Positions 33,563 through 44,043 of a DNA stretch of 64,000 nt are shown here, piece after piece. The DNA is from Ursus arctos (taxonomy: Eukaryota; Chordata; Mammalia; Carnivora; Ursidae). The DNA lies in the NCBI RefSeq assembly GCF_023065955.2, contig NW_026622874.1:6492001-6556000 (forward strand), read 5' to 3'. Each line of letters opens with the position of its first letter. Position 1 is the stretch's first letter. Both the position numbers and the translations under genes were made by a program. The notes beneath the pieces are model-generated. The model saw only the letters and a program-made list of their open reading frames with translations, was not told the DNA's origin and searched no databases.

Positions 33563-35949
33563 TAGGAAATAAAGACGTGTCCCAGTGAGAGCACACGTGC
33601 CACCACCACTCTCCTGCAGTCCCTTTGCCCCACGGGGATCCCCCCACCTCTGCCACGAGCCTCAGACTCCATAAGTGTCCACACAGCACCACTGAGCCTA
33701 ACTGGGGCCACAGCTCGGGGCCCCCCACTGAGAAGCCAAGCCCTCCTATCATGTCCCTGTCCTCTGCCCAAAGCCAGGGCCGCTATGGGGGTGTCAGTCA
33801 GCAGCACGCAGTGCGTGAATGAAAGAGTGATAGAGCCCCCAGGAGCCCCTGCCTGTGGGAGTGCCAAAAGCCTGTGTCCTCAGGACAAGGGGGCCAGATC
33901 CTTGGTCCCCAGGAAGGAAATGTCTGGCCCCGGCCCTGAAGGGCCTCCACGGGAAGTGGCATTCAAACACCCCACTTTTGGGGGGCTAAAAACATACTTC
34001 CCGCACCGAGAGGCCTGTCCACCGTCTGGGGCTGCCTGCCTGTGGCCTCCACTCCCGGGCGGCTCTGCTGTCCCAGTCGTCCCAAGAGGGGCTCTCGGGA
34101 AGGCTCCTCTTCAGTCGCTGTGGTGTGCCTAGCACACCTGCTCGCTCCCTCTGCCTCAGGGGCCCCTGCCAGCTTACTCTCCTCTCTCTCTCTGCCCCCC
34201 TGCCACTCCCCTGCCGCACTCACTCGCCCTGTGCCCCCCTCGCCCCCTACAGTCTTTCTCTCCAGGCGCTGAGAGTCTCTTTGTCTCTCTGTGTGACTCT
34301 TGGCTGAATGACTGAACACTTCCATTTATTTGACAGGAGACATTAGTGCACCAGTCTACTGGGAGGTATAAGCCAGTGCCCACAGGGCTCTGGGATGCGC
34401 TGCGGGGACGCAGGGGGGTGGGGGCAGGACTGGGGAGAGGCGCTGTGGGAGGGAGGGCTGACTGGGGAGAGGCGCTGTGGGAGGGAGGGCTGACTGGGGA
34501 GAGGCGCTGTGGGAGGGAGGGCTGCCTCCCCCGCGGGGCCAGCTCAGGACTTCTCAGACTGGCCTATCTGCCGAGACCACCACAATGGCCCCAGGACCAC
34601 CGCAGGCCAGTTAAATAAAGCCATCAGTATGTTCGAAAGCTTCCCTGGTGATAATGAAGTTCACTCAGAGAAGGGAGCAACAGGCCCAGCTGTGACTGCT
34701 GGGTGGGGGGCACCCCTGGGCAAAGGGGTGTCAGGCCTGCCACACACCTCCCATGTAAGGCCGTGCAAAAGTCCAGGGAATCAAGGGACAAGGTGTAGGG
34801 CCTGGGCAAGTGTCCCCAGCCCTAAAGGAGGAGGTGTTCCTGCAAAGCTCAGGGTTTCTGGAGGCAGAGGGGGTCCCTGCTGCTCAGATGTCCCAGAGAG
34901 TAATGGGAGAGGGGAGGAAAGAAAGCCTCTTGGCTTTGCTTCCTCTCTTCCTAATAAGACTCCCCCTCCCTGCACCCCCACCACCCGCACCCTCTAAATC
35001 CTCCCTGTTTGTAAAGACACCTCCGATCCATTCATTGAATGGGTGAGCAAATACGCAGCACCCACTGTGCGCTGGGCCCCGGTTTCCGCATCGGCAAGTG
35101 GAGCCATGGCTCCTGCCCGGAGCCCTCCCAGAGCAGAGGGACCCTGGGAATCAGGGCTCTTCCTGCAGAACAGTAAGCCACAGGGGCCCTGGGCTCTTAG
35201 ATCAACCCAGGCTCTGCCCGAGGGGGCTTGAGGTTTCCTGGGAGGATGGGACACCGAGCCAAGTTTTAAGGGGCAGCAGCGTTCCTTGGGTGCTTTCCGA
35301 GACTCTCACGGCCTCCGTGAGCACCGCACACCGCACCTGTCGCCACCAGCCGAGGAGCGGTGAGGTGAGGCACTGGGGTGCCAGGAGGGGTCTTCCTCAC
35401 CCCGGTACCTGGCACAGCGCCTGGTGTCCAGCAGGTACCCGATGAACGGCTGTCGACTTAGCGTTCTCATTTTTGCTGGGGACGGAGCAGAAAGCTAGAG
35501 AGTCTCCCACGGCCCCAAGCTTCGGCCTCTGTGGGTCCACGCCTCCCGCACTGGCTGCTGTCTGGACCCAGGCGTGCTCCAGGCCCTGGTGGCGAGAGAC
35601 ACACGCTGTGCACAATTCACAGGAGGGACAAGGGACAGGGAGAGAGTGAGGGGGCCTGGAGGTGTCCTGGACACAAGAGAGGGAGAAAGCGGAAGGAAGC
35701 GCGGAAGTGATCAGTAGCTCAGAGCGCAGGACAGAAACGTGGCCCATGGCCCCCCGTGGACCCTGAATCGTAGCTCCGCCAGCCGGAAGCCCACGTCCCC
35801 TCCCAGGACAAGCCTGCCCGGCCTCCGCGGCTTCCTCCAAACCAGGCAGGGGCTCTAGAAGGTTTTCAACACACACCGACTCAGGCCCATTTGTCCCAGA
35901 GATTTTGGTCTGGGCAGGCACCCAAGATGTGCATTTCAGGGGAATAAAG
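33563..35949. other. GC-rich unique intergenic DNA
   Basis: About 2.4 kb with no confident repeat apart from the 32-bp tandem array. The many overlapping frames have no domain or splice structure I can support. Confidence 0.5.
34429..34524 (+). repeat. 32-bp tandem repeat, 3 copies
   Basis: Three identical units starting at 34429, 34461 and 34493 (actggggagaggcgctgtgg plus gagggagggctg). They are G-rich on the + strand. The identical copies suggest recent expansion and possible length variation. Confidence 0.93.
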
Positions 35950-36015
35950 GAAATTAATACATGTCAAGTGCTTAGAAGGGCTCACATAAGCACTCAATAA
36001 ATGTTGGCTATTTTA
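35950..36015 (+). repeat. MIR 3' end, sense
   Basis: 'aattaatacatgtcaagtgc', 'ttagaagggctcacataagc', 'actcaataaatgttggctat' follow the MIR 3' terminus closely. Confidence 0.75.
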
Positions 36016-37318
36016 TTTCCCATTATCCGAAAAGTCTATAGGCACTCTGTACAGCACGAGATGTACCCACCCTGAGAAGCCAGCCGCTCTGACCCCCTGG
36101 GCCTTACACCTTGTAAAGGAAACCAGTGAATTCAGATCGTGGCACGTGCACTCAGCCGTGGGGGCCTGTCTTTCCTCCATTTGTCCATTGCTCTCTGTCC
36201 CTGGTGCCCATAGCCTTGGCCCAGGCCACCCTCCCCTCCTACCAGGACAGCCCCTGAACTTCTCCGTCTCCCGTCTTGCAACCTGGCCTCCAGAGGGATC
36301 ATATACAGGCATGCCTTCCTGCCCTCCTGCCAGTTCCCAAACCCCTTCCAGAGTGTGAGGCCGGCAAACAAGACCAGACGCCACCGGGAAGGATCTGCTC
36401 TCGTGGGTTCTGTCTCTGCACGTGTGGGGATGTGTGTGAGTATTGGACACCATCTAGTGGACAGCGGGCAACTTATTTCCAGGCTAAGGAAGGACCACCC
36501 CCCCCCCCCAAGCTCTAGCGGGGCTTCCTTTAGAGCATGGCGAGGTTTTAAAAACAAGGATGCTCTTGACCCCCCAGTAAGATCAACGGGACACTGATGA
36601 CTTCGAAGCAGGTGTGAATTGGACTGTCCGGGTAAACCGGGATGAATGGCCGCCCACCCCGTAAAGAGTCAGCTCTTTGGAACCATCAGTGACAGCCACT
36701 CGCAGGTTGAGGGCAAGACCCAATGCCCTCCCATGCTCATCCCAAGGACAGAATGAGAAGGGCAAGAGTCCCTCCATCCAGAATGCCTTAGTTTGTGTTC
36801 TCTGGAAGCAAACCTGATGAAAGGAGGCGAGTAATGTCTGTTGCGAAGCAGGAGGGAAGTGGGGACGCAGTGACACGGGGCAGGACAGTCATCATACATG
36901 CTGTCACCTCTGAGGGCAGCCGACACTGAGTCCTGACGGGACACCCCGGGAGCTCCACAATGATCCCATCCCCGGGCCAGGGAGCTGGGGTGTTTGTACA
37001 TCATCAAGCAGCGCTGGTTATGGGGACTCCCGGGGGTGGAGGGGACAGGGCTGCCCCTCAGGTGGGCAAGGCAGTGCCAAAGCTGTGGGACAGGAACAGA
37101 GCAGGGGAACTGCCAGCAAGGAGCAGATCCCCGCTGCTGGACGGGGTGGGGGCATGAACCGAGTGGGGGATACAAGAGAATGGGGGGGCGCCCACAGAGT
37201 CTGCTATGCTGGGCTTTGGGGAAGGTTTCACTGTATCACATAGGCAATGTTTCCAGAAAAAAAAAGGAAGGAAGAAGAGATAGCTTTGCCTGATGCTTAG
37301 ATAAAAAAAGATGGAGGG
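36016..37318. other. Unique intergenic DNA
   Basis: About 1.3 kb, no confident repeat, no supported gene. Confidence 0.5.
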
Positions 37319-37496
37319 AGGCTCCTGGGAGGCTCAGTCGGTGAAGTGTCTGCCTTCGGCTCAGGTCATGATCTCGGGGTCCTGGGATCGAGCCCCACAT
37401 CAGGCTCCCTGCTCAGTGGGGAGCCTGCTTCTCCCTCCGCCTGCCACTCCCCTGCTTGTGCTCTCTCTCTGTCAAATAAATAAAATCCTTAAAAAG
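37319..37496 (+). mobile_element. SINEC, sense
   Basis: 'aggctcctgggaggctcagt', 'aggtcatgatctcggggtcc', 'gtgctctctctctgtcaaat' and the AATAAATAAAATCC tail. Duplication aaaaagatggaggg ends at 37318 and recurs at 37497-37510. Confidence 0.95.
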
Positions 37497-37540
37497 AAAA
37501 AGATGGAGGGTCGGGTTGTAAGGATAAAAGGATCCCATGA

Positions 37541-37745
37541 GGGGCGCCTGGGTGGCACAGTGGTTAAGCGTCTGCCTTCGGCTCAGGGCGTGATCCTGGC
37601 GTTGTGGGATCGAGCCCCACATCAGGCTCCTCCGCTATGAGCCTGCTTCTTCCTCTCCCACTCCTCCCTGCTTGTGTTCCCTCTCTCGCTGGCTGTCTCT
37701 ATCTCTGTGTAATAAATAAATAAAATCTTTAAAAAAAAAAAAAAA
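37541..37745 (+). mobile_element. Bear-type SINEC, sense, with exact 15-bp duplication
   Basis: Complete copy from 'ggggcgcctgggtggcacag' to an A-run of about 20. Exact duplication aaaaggatcccatga at 37526-37540 and 37746-37760. The long pure A tail points to a young insertion. Confidence 0.97.
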
Positions 37746-37760
37746 AAAAGGATCCCATGA

Positions 37761-38739
37761 GCCACCCCCAAATCCACCACCATCCCTGTTAGGAGGAAGG
37801 ATTCTTCCTCACTGCCCATGAGAATGACTTTCTAAGCCCAGGCCTGGCGCTTCTCCCCTCCCTTCCTCACACTTCTGTCCCTAGGACTTGGAGGTCCCCC
37901 ATCCCCCTCACCCCCACGGTAGGTCCAAAGTCTGCTTTCTCCTGCGGTTCGCTGTTAGCAGGGCCACTGGCCCCCATCTGTAAGAAAGGGGATATTTGTC
38001 CTTCCTCTTGTTTTATTTTTCTGCGTTTCTAAAGCCCAGGGTAGAGAAGAGGGGAGGAACCATTTACTGGGGAATCTCTGGAACACGCAGACAAGAGGGA
38101 GGCCAAACTAGGATTTTGTGCTTTCCTGCATCCCCCCCTTCCACTCACACCCTGCCCCCCCAAAAGGTAACACTCCTCAGTGCTCATCGGGGTGTTGTTT
38201 TCCATGCATGCAAAATGACCTTGGGAAACCAAGGGCGGAGGTGGGCACATTGGAGGATCTGGGGACACCGGCTGGGACCATCTTGGCCATAGGGAGCACG
38301 CTGGCCTGGCTGGGCCCGGGTCTCTAATCACAGCCTGGCACCCACAGGGCGGGCTGTGGGTGTGGCCCCTCCCACCCACTCCCACACACACCTCTGTTCC
38401 TGCCACCTGCCGAAGGGAAGTCAGCAGGGAACGCCAGATGGCTGCCCACCTGTGCAGGCGAGCTGCCGAGACCCCACATGGGGCCAGAGCACGGAGGAGG
38501 CAGAACACGGGGCCGTCTGTGGCTTCACAGCTTGCGGCCTTTGGCCCTGGAGACCCTCTGTCCATGCCACAGACACTGGCCCTTGCGTGGAGCCTGTCGG
38601 GGTGTGGTCACCTTCCCCGTCTGGGCACTGGCAAGCTGGCCTCCCTGTAGAAAGGCCATCTTGTCACCTCTTCTTCAGTCACAGCCCATGAACGTGAGTG
38701 CCCAGAGCATGGGCTCGTCCCAGGCGGCCCAGCGCTGGC
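37761..38739. other. Unique intergenic DNA
   Basis: About 1 kb, nothing recognised apart from C/A-rich simple stretches near 38365-38395. Confidence 0.5.
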
Positions 38740-38990
38740 CAGAGGCCATTCGTTCAGCAAGTACCTACTAAGCTCCTTCTGTGGGCCAGGATAGGGGCTT
38801 CCCATGCATTGTCTTGCTCCCCAAAGCACCTCACAGGTGCTAGTACTATTATCACTTCCACAGAGAAGCAAATGGAAGAGGAGAGAGGCCAGCACCTTGC
38901 ATGCAGACAGAGCGAGCAAGAGGCAGGGCCAAGGCTCAACCCCAGGTCTTCCTGGGACTCAGGAACCTGGGCCATTGACTGCTATGCCTC
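38740..38990 (-). repeat. MIR, antisense
   Basis: 'tcgttcagcaagtacctact', 'tgctagtactattatcactt', 'ccacagagaagcaaatggaa' and 'ggcagggccaaggctcaacc' follow the reverse-oriented MIR, ending near 'gccattgactgctatgcctc'. Confidence 0.7.
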
Positions 38991-39762
38991 ACGGGATGGA
39001 AAGAGGATGTGGCCCAGCAGCGAGGGACCCGGTCAAAAGCTTTCCTCCTCCCTTGCTTTCTGAGAAAATGATGTGCCTGGCCTGTTACAGATCAGCTCTG
39101 TGATCTCCCAGAGGAAAGAGCTGTGAATGCTGAGCCCCGGGGAGACTGTCTGCTCATGGAGACCCGGTGCCTACTAACCACAGACTCTTGGCACCCCGTG
39201 ATGGGGTCGGGGGATTGTCAATTCATTCCTCCTTTAAGGATGCTCCAAAAGAAATGGTCCTATGGGGAGACCCACAATTCCCCCTGGACCGGGGACCCCT
39301 GCCCTTCCAGGTCTTTGCTCACCCAAAGGGCAGACCCCTTCCATCAGAGGGACAGCGCTACGCACACTGGCGCTGAAATGGACCCCGCCTCCCAGACAAA
39401 CCCATTCTGTGTAGAGTCCGACTGTTGAGGGCCACGGACTTCCCTCCTCTGAGGACAGACCAGGTCAAGCGCTAGAGAGGGCTTCCGCCTAGTTCTTGGT
39501 GGTGACACGTTATCTGAAAGTGTTCATCATGATGGGTGTGAACGTGCGTGTTATGTTTAACCCTTTTAAGGAATAGTACTGGGCATGTGCTCCTCATCTG
39601 ACTTGAGAAATAGAGTAATACCAGTGACTTCAAATCTCGCCGAGACGTAATTCCTTCCAATCCGCCTGAAACAGCTACTACTGAAAATGTGTTTATATCA
39701 CTTCCTCACTTTTCTTTAATGTATTATAACATACGTGAGGAACTTTAAATAAAAGATTGTTC
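38991..39762. other. Unique intergenic DNA
   Basis: About 770 bases, nothing recognised. Confidence 0.5.
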
Positions 39763-39960
39763 AGGGGTGCACGGCTGGTGCAGAGAGTTGAGCGTCAGAC
39801 TCTTGGTTTGGGCTCAGGTCACGATCTCAGGGTCCTGGGATCGAGCCCTGCATCAGGCTCCCTGCTCAGCGGGGAGCCTGCTTCTCCCTCTACCCTCCCC
39901 CCATGTGCATGCTCGCGCTCTCTCTCTCAAACAAATAAAAATAAAATCTTTAAAAAAATT
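39763..39960 (+). mobile_element. SINEC, sense (left arm of an inverted pair)
   Basis: 'aggggtgcacggctggtgca' head, 'caggtcacgatctcagggtc' body, 'caaacaaataaaaataaaat' tail. The next SINE follows tail-to-tail within about ten bases. Confidence 0.93.
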
Positions 39961-39970
39961 AATCTTTTAA

Positions 39971-40171
39971 AAAAAATTTTTAAGATTTTGTTTTTATTTA
40001 TTTATTTGAGAGAGAGAGAGAGTGTGAGAGAGAGAGAGAGTACGAAACCGGGGAGGATCAGAAGGAGAAGGCTCCTTCGTGGAGCCTGACGCAGGGCTCG
40101 ATCCAGGGACTCCGGGACCATGACCTGAGCCAAAGGCAGACGCTCAACAGACTGAGCCCCCCAGGCACCCC
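39971..40171 (-). mobile_element. SINEC, antisense (right arm of an inverted pair)
   Basis: T-run, (GA)n body at 40007-40040, 'ggagcctgacgcagggctcg', 'ccatgacctgagccaaaggc', ending 'gagccccccaggcaccc'. It was probably inserted into the tail of the left SINE, because 'aaataaataaatctttt' follows it. Confidence 0.93.
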
Positions 40172-40279
40172 AAATAAATAAATCTTTTAAAAAATTAAAC
40201 AATAGATGGTTTAGTTTGCCCTCATTTTGAATTTTATATAAATGGATCTAATCTAAATTAATTACCCTCTGATTTAATT

Positions 40280-40490
40280 TTTTCCCCGAGGGCTGTGTTT
40301 TGCGGTCCATATACGTTTATGTGCGGGCTGTAATTCATTCCTTTACCCTGCTGGATCGTACTCCCCTGAATGAGTCTACCGCAACACATTCATTCTGCCG
40401 TTTGTGGGTATTTGGGCTGTTTGCACTGGGGGCTGTTGTGAGCAATCCTGCTCTAAGTATTTTGGTCATGTCGGGTCTTCCTGATGCAGA
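40280..40490 (-). mobile_element. L1 3' end fragment, antisense
   Basis: 'ttgtgggtatttgggctgtt' and 'gttgtgagcaatcctgctct' resemble the reverse L1 segment 'ggacatttgggttgtttcca...tatgaataaagctgct'. Strongly degraded. Confidence 0.5.
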
Positions 40491-41311
40491 AGCAAGCACA
40501 CCCAGCAATAGAGGTAGGGGTGGTGGGGGGTGAGCAAGTTCAACTGAATGAGGCAATGGCTGGTCCTGATTCTATTCTGCCCTGGGGTTGGCTCTCAACG
40601 GGGCCGTTGCCATTTCGTGTACAACCATTTATGGAGTCACTGTGCAAGGTACAGAGCTTCAGAAACGAGCCAGATCCTGCCTCCGTCTTCCAGGGTTTGC
40701 AGGTTAGGTGGGAGAGGGCACGAGTTTATATTAGGTTCTGGGCCGCTTTGAGAGAAGGCGCTTTGCTTGTGTCCCCAGGGCATAGTCCCTGGTTCTGGAC
40801 GGTTGACCTGCTTCCTGAGTTGGAATCATCAGGGTTTGCTCACTGATGCTTCCTTATACCCCTGCCCCCGGCCTCGTCTCCGAGAATACCTCTTTCCAGG
40901 ATGCGACCCCTCTTGAAGGGTGTAGGTTAACATGTTCCTTGTCGGGCAGCACAGGGGAACACGGCAGGACAGTGGCGCTCTCCCACTCTGCCACTCGCTA
41001 GCTGGGTGACCTTCAGGAAATCACATGACCTCTGCCCAGCTGTAAGTCCGGGAGACCAGACACAGCTCCGAGAGGCCTCCCTGTTTAAAAAGTCCAGCGG
41101 TTTTGCTGAACAGTATTGTACTCCAGGGGATTAAATGTCACTCAATTATTTCTCAATAAGTCAAATAAATCACATCACCATAGGGTTCTCCCATAATTCA
41201 AAAAAATCAGATCTGAAAACATGAAATGATGTGTGCGTATTTAGTTCTAACCAAATGGTCACGCCCTCTGAAATTGCAGAGGAAAGAGAGTCATGGCATT
41301 TTGATGCTATT
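40491..41311. other. Unique intergenic DNA with a MIR core
   Basis: 40970-41060 contains 'ctgccactcgctagctgggt' and 'gaccttcaggaaatcacatg', the MIR core in sense orientation. The rest is unrecognised. Confidence 0.5.
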
Positions 41312-41521
41312 AAAAAAAATTTTTTTTTAGAGATTTTATTTCTTTATTCGACAGAGAGAGAGAGAGAGAGCACAAGCAGGGGGAGCAATAGAGGCAGAGG
41401 GAGAAGGAGAAGCAAGCTCCCCACCGAGCAGAGAGCCCGATGCGGTGCTCAATCCCAGGACCCTGGGATCAGGACCTGAGCCGAAGGCAGATGCTTAATG
41501 AGTGAGACACCCAGGCGCCCC
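41312..41521 (-). mobile_element. SINEC, antisense
   Basis: A/T start, 'agattttatttctttattcg', GA-run, 'ctccccaccgagcagagagc', 'tcaggacctgagccgaaggc', ending 'gacacccaggcgccc'. Duplication gatgctatt at 41303-41311 and 41522-41530. Confidence 0.95.
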
Positions 41522-41558
41522 GATGCTATTTTTTTTTTTTTTAAAGAAGAGTTATTGA

Positions 41559-41760
41559 TGTGCCTGGGTGGCACAGTTGTTAAGCATCTGCCTTCGGCTC
41601 AGGGTGTGATCCCAGCATTCTGGGATCGAGCCCCACATCGGGCTCCTCCGCTGGGAGCCTGCTTCTTCCTCTCCCACTCCCCTGCTGTGTTCACTCTCTC
41701 GCTGGCTGTCTCTCTGTCACATAAATAAATTTAAAAATCTTTTAAAATAAATAAATAATA
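41559..41760 (+). mobile_element. Bear-type SINEC, sense, with exact 16-bp duplication
   Basis: 'tgtgcctgggtggcacagtt' head, 'ctccgctgggagcctgcttc' and 'ctctcgctggctgtctctct' body. Exact duplication aaagaagagttattga at 41543-41558 and 41761-41776. Confidence 0.96.
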
Positions 41761-41974
41761 AAAGAAGAGTTATTGAAACATAAACTATAAGGACATAAAC
41801 ATGGTTGGGAGTTCCTCACTCTGGTGAGAATTATGTAACAATCTTCAAAACAGCTCATTGTCCTAGACACAGGGACCCCCAGCGGCTCCACATCCTCCTA
41901 GTGGACTGGGGGGGGGGCACAGTTTTCAAGGCAAGTTGAAAACCTTTTTTTTTTTTTTTTACATATTTATGTGT

Positions 41975-42075
41975 CTTCAATCATTCATTCAATCATTCAT
42001 TCATTCGACAAACGTTTACTGTCTATCATGTGCCAGGTACTAGCTAGGGGTTAAGAATACAAAGGAATTCATGTG
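41975..42075 (-). repeat. L2/MIR-like 3' end, antisense
   Basis: 'attcattcattcgacaaacg', 'tttactgtctatcatgtgcc', 'aggtactagctaggggttaa' and 'gaatacaaagg' follow the reversed L2 3' end. A second (CATT)n run lies at 42115-42131. Confidence 0.55.
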
Positions 42076-42231
42076 TTAAAATTTAGGTATATTGCCGAGT
42101 AGGGGGGTTGTGTCATTCATTCATTCATTCACAGGGCACTGGGCGTATAAAGGAGTAAGAGTCTGGAGGAGCAAGTGCCATTATCCAAGAATGTACAGTA
42201 GGAAAGGCAATGCTCACGATAAGGGCCTTCT

Positions 42232-42275
42232 CTTTCCCTCCCTCCCTCCCTCCCTCCCTCCCTCCCTCCCTTTCT
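42232..42275 (+). repeat. (CCCT)n microsatellite
   Basis: About ten CCCT units. The minus strand is (AGGG)n, which fits the G-quadruplex pattern. Confidence 0.95.
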
Positions 42276-43065
42276 TATCTAGAGAAGCTGTTTTTTCTAA
42301 TCGCCTGTCTCAGGTGTCCCTTAGGAGTGGTCCATGTTCAGGTGTGTCCACCACTCGGAAAGTTCAGAGCACCCCCCACCCCCGTCACCTCTCGCTGACG
42401 TATGGCTTACACAGGTGCCCTGCCCAGTGCTCCCTGGCACATAGACCCAGTTCCAGGTGGGTGGGGACTACACTGCCAGAGGGTCCAGGAGACTTGGGAG
42501 AAACAGGCAGGACCCCAATCCTCCGCCCGCCCTCCACCCCCACTCTCTCTGGGAACGGTTCCTCTCTGAGGTCCACGGGCAACAATGTGACAAGGGTGCC
42601 AAGGACGCCAGCGCTCAGATCACTGGGGAGGGGTGCCCGTTCAGTACAACTTGTGGCCTGAATTTTGAACTAAATCACCAGACTCTCCTTGCCGTTCCTG
42701 TCCCCCACCCCCATCCCCACCCCCACTGCCCCGGGCCCCTGAGGCCTCAATGCCCAAGGTGCTCCTTCAGCTCAAACTGGCTAAGAAGGCAGCCCCCCAA
42801 GAGGGGGAGCCTGCAGGTGCACACGGCCACGTTTGGGCCAGACACTGCTCCAGCATCAGGGTCGCAGCCAGACCGAGAGCCAGACCACCGAACCCTACTC
42901 GTGGATACCACCTGTGAGGGGGCCCCCAGACCATCAGCAGTGACATTGTGCGAGTTCTACCTTCTTCCCCATCCTTGAAGTCATGGGGCTTGGTTTTGTT
43001 TTTACATGCTGCATGTACTTATATAATCAGGAGAAACAACGAGGCTGTTTCTATTGTGGGGTTTT
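42276..43065. other. Unique intergenic DNA
   Basis: About 790 bases, C-rich. An open frame at 42457-42978 shows proline/histidine runs from a CCCCAC repeat and no domain. Confidence 0.5.
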
Positions 43066-43240
43066 TTAAATTTTATTTTTGTAAAGATTTATGTATTCAC
43101 TTGAGAGAGAGACAGAGTGAGCAGGAAGAGGAGCAGAGGGAGAGGAAGAAGCAGACTCCCCGCTGAGCAGAGAGCCCCAAGCGGGGCTCCATCCCAGGAC
43201 CCTGAGATCCTGACCTGAGCCGACATCAAGGGCCCAGCCG
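43066..43240 (-). mobile_element. SINEC, antisense, lacking its 5' head
   Basis: 'taaagatttatgtattcact', GA-rich body, 'ctccccgctgagcagagagc', 'tcctgacctgagccgacatc', 'aagggcccagccgcc'. The final 'cacccaggcgcccc' head is missing. Confidence 0.88.
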
Positions 43241-43489
43241 CCTCTGGTTCTCCCTGGCGAAGACCCTGCTTCACCCGCCCCCCCATCCTCCCTGAGCGCC
43301 TCTTTCTCCCTTCCTCCAGCAACAGCTCTCTCCTCTCCTTGCTAATAAACCAGGCAATGTTACGTATGGGAAAGAGCATTTGGGAGTTTGGAGCAAACAG
43401 GGAAATAAAGTAAGATATGTTTATGTCATTTAAAAAAAGCTGGGAAGTGTAAACAACATGGGGAATGTTTTTTAATGGTACTGTAGGAA

Positions 43490-43555
43490 CTTCACAGAGG
43501 AAGAAATTCAGATACCAATGGAATATAAAAAGATATTCAATCTCATCGGCAATCA
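43490..43555 (+). mobile_element. L1 fragment
   Basis: 'gataccaatggaatataaaa', 'agatattcaatctcatcggc', 'aatcaaaaac' match the L1 ORF2-end segment 'aatggccaataaacatatgaaaagatgttcaacctcactagtaatc'. It is interrupted by the SINE at 43571. Confidence 0.5.
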
Positions 43556-43570
43556 AAAACTGTATCAGTA

Positions 43571-43768
43571 GGGGTGCCTGGGTGGCACAGCGGTTAGGCG
43601 TCTGCCTTCGGCTCAGGGCGTGATCCTGGCGTTTCGGGATCAAGCCCCACATCGGGCTCCTCTGCTGTGAGCCTGCTTCTTCCTCTCCCACTCCCCCTGC
43701 TTGTGTTCCCTCTCTCGCTGTCTGTCTCTATCTCTGTCGAATAAATAAATAAAATCTTAAAAAAAAAC
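43571..43768 (+). mobile_element. Bear-type SINEC, sense
   Basis: 'ggggtgcctgggtggcacag', 'ttcgggatcaagccccacat', 'ctctcgctgtctgtctctat', AATAAATAAATAAAATC tail. Duplication aaaactgtatcagta at 43556-43570 and 43769-43783. Confidence 0.97.
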
Positions 43769-43811
43769 AAAACTGTATCAGTAAAAACAGCATTAAAAAC
43801 AGGCAATAGCA

Positions 43812-44043
43812 GGGGCGCCTGGGTGGCCCCGTCAGTTAAGCATCTGACTCTTGGTTTTGGCTCAGGTCGTTATCTCAGGGTCGCGAGATCCAGCCCCATG
43901 TCTGGCTCTGCACTCAGGGGGGAGTCTGCTGGAGATTCTCTCTCCCTTTCCCTCTGTCCCTCCCCCGCTCATGCACGAGCATTTTATCCCTCACGCTCTC
44001 TAAAATAAGTAAATAAATCTTTTAAAAATAATTAAAAAAATAC
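43812..44043 (+). mobile_element. SINEC, sense
   Basis: 'ggggcgcctgggtggccccg', 'tcttggttttggctcaggtc', 'gagattctctctccctttcc', tail 'aataagtaaataaatctttt'. This is an older, CT-richer subtype than its left neighbour. Confidence 0.93.

Noticed and set aside
42457..42978. 173-codon frame with a Pro-His repeat
   Set aside because: The repeat in the protein is just a (CCCCAC)n stretch read in frame.
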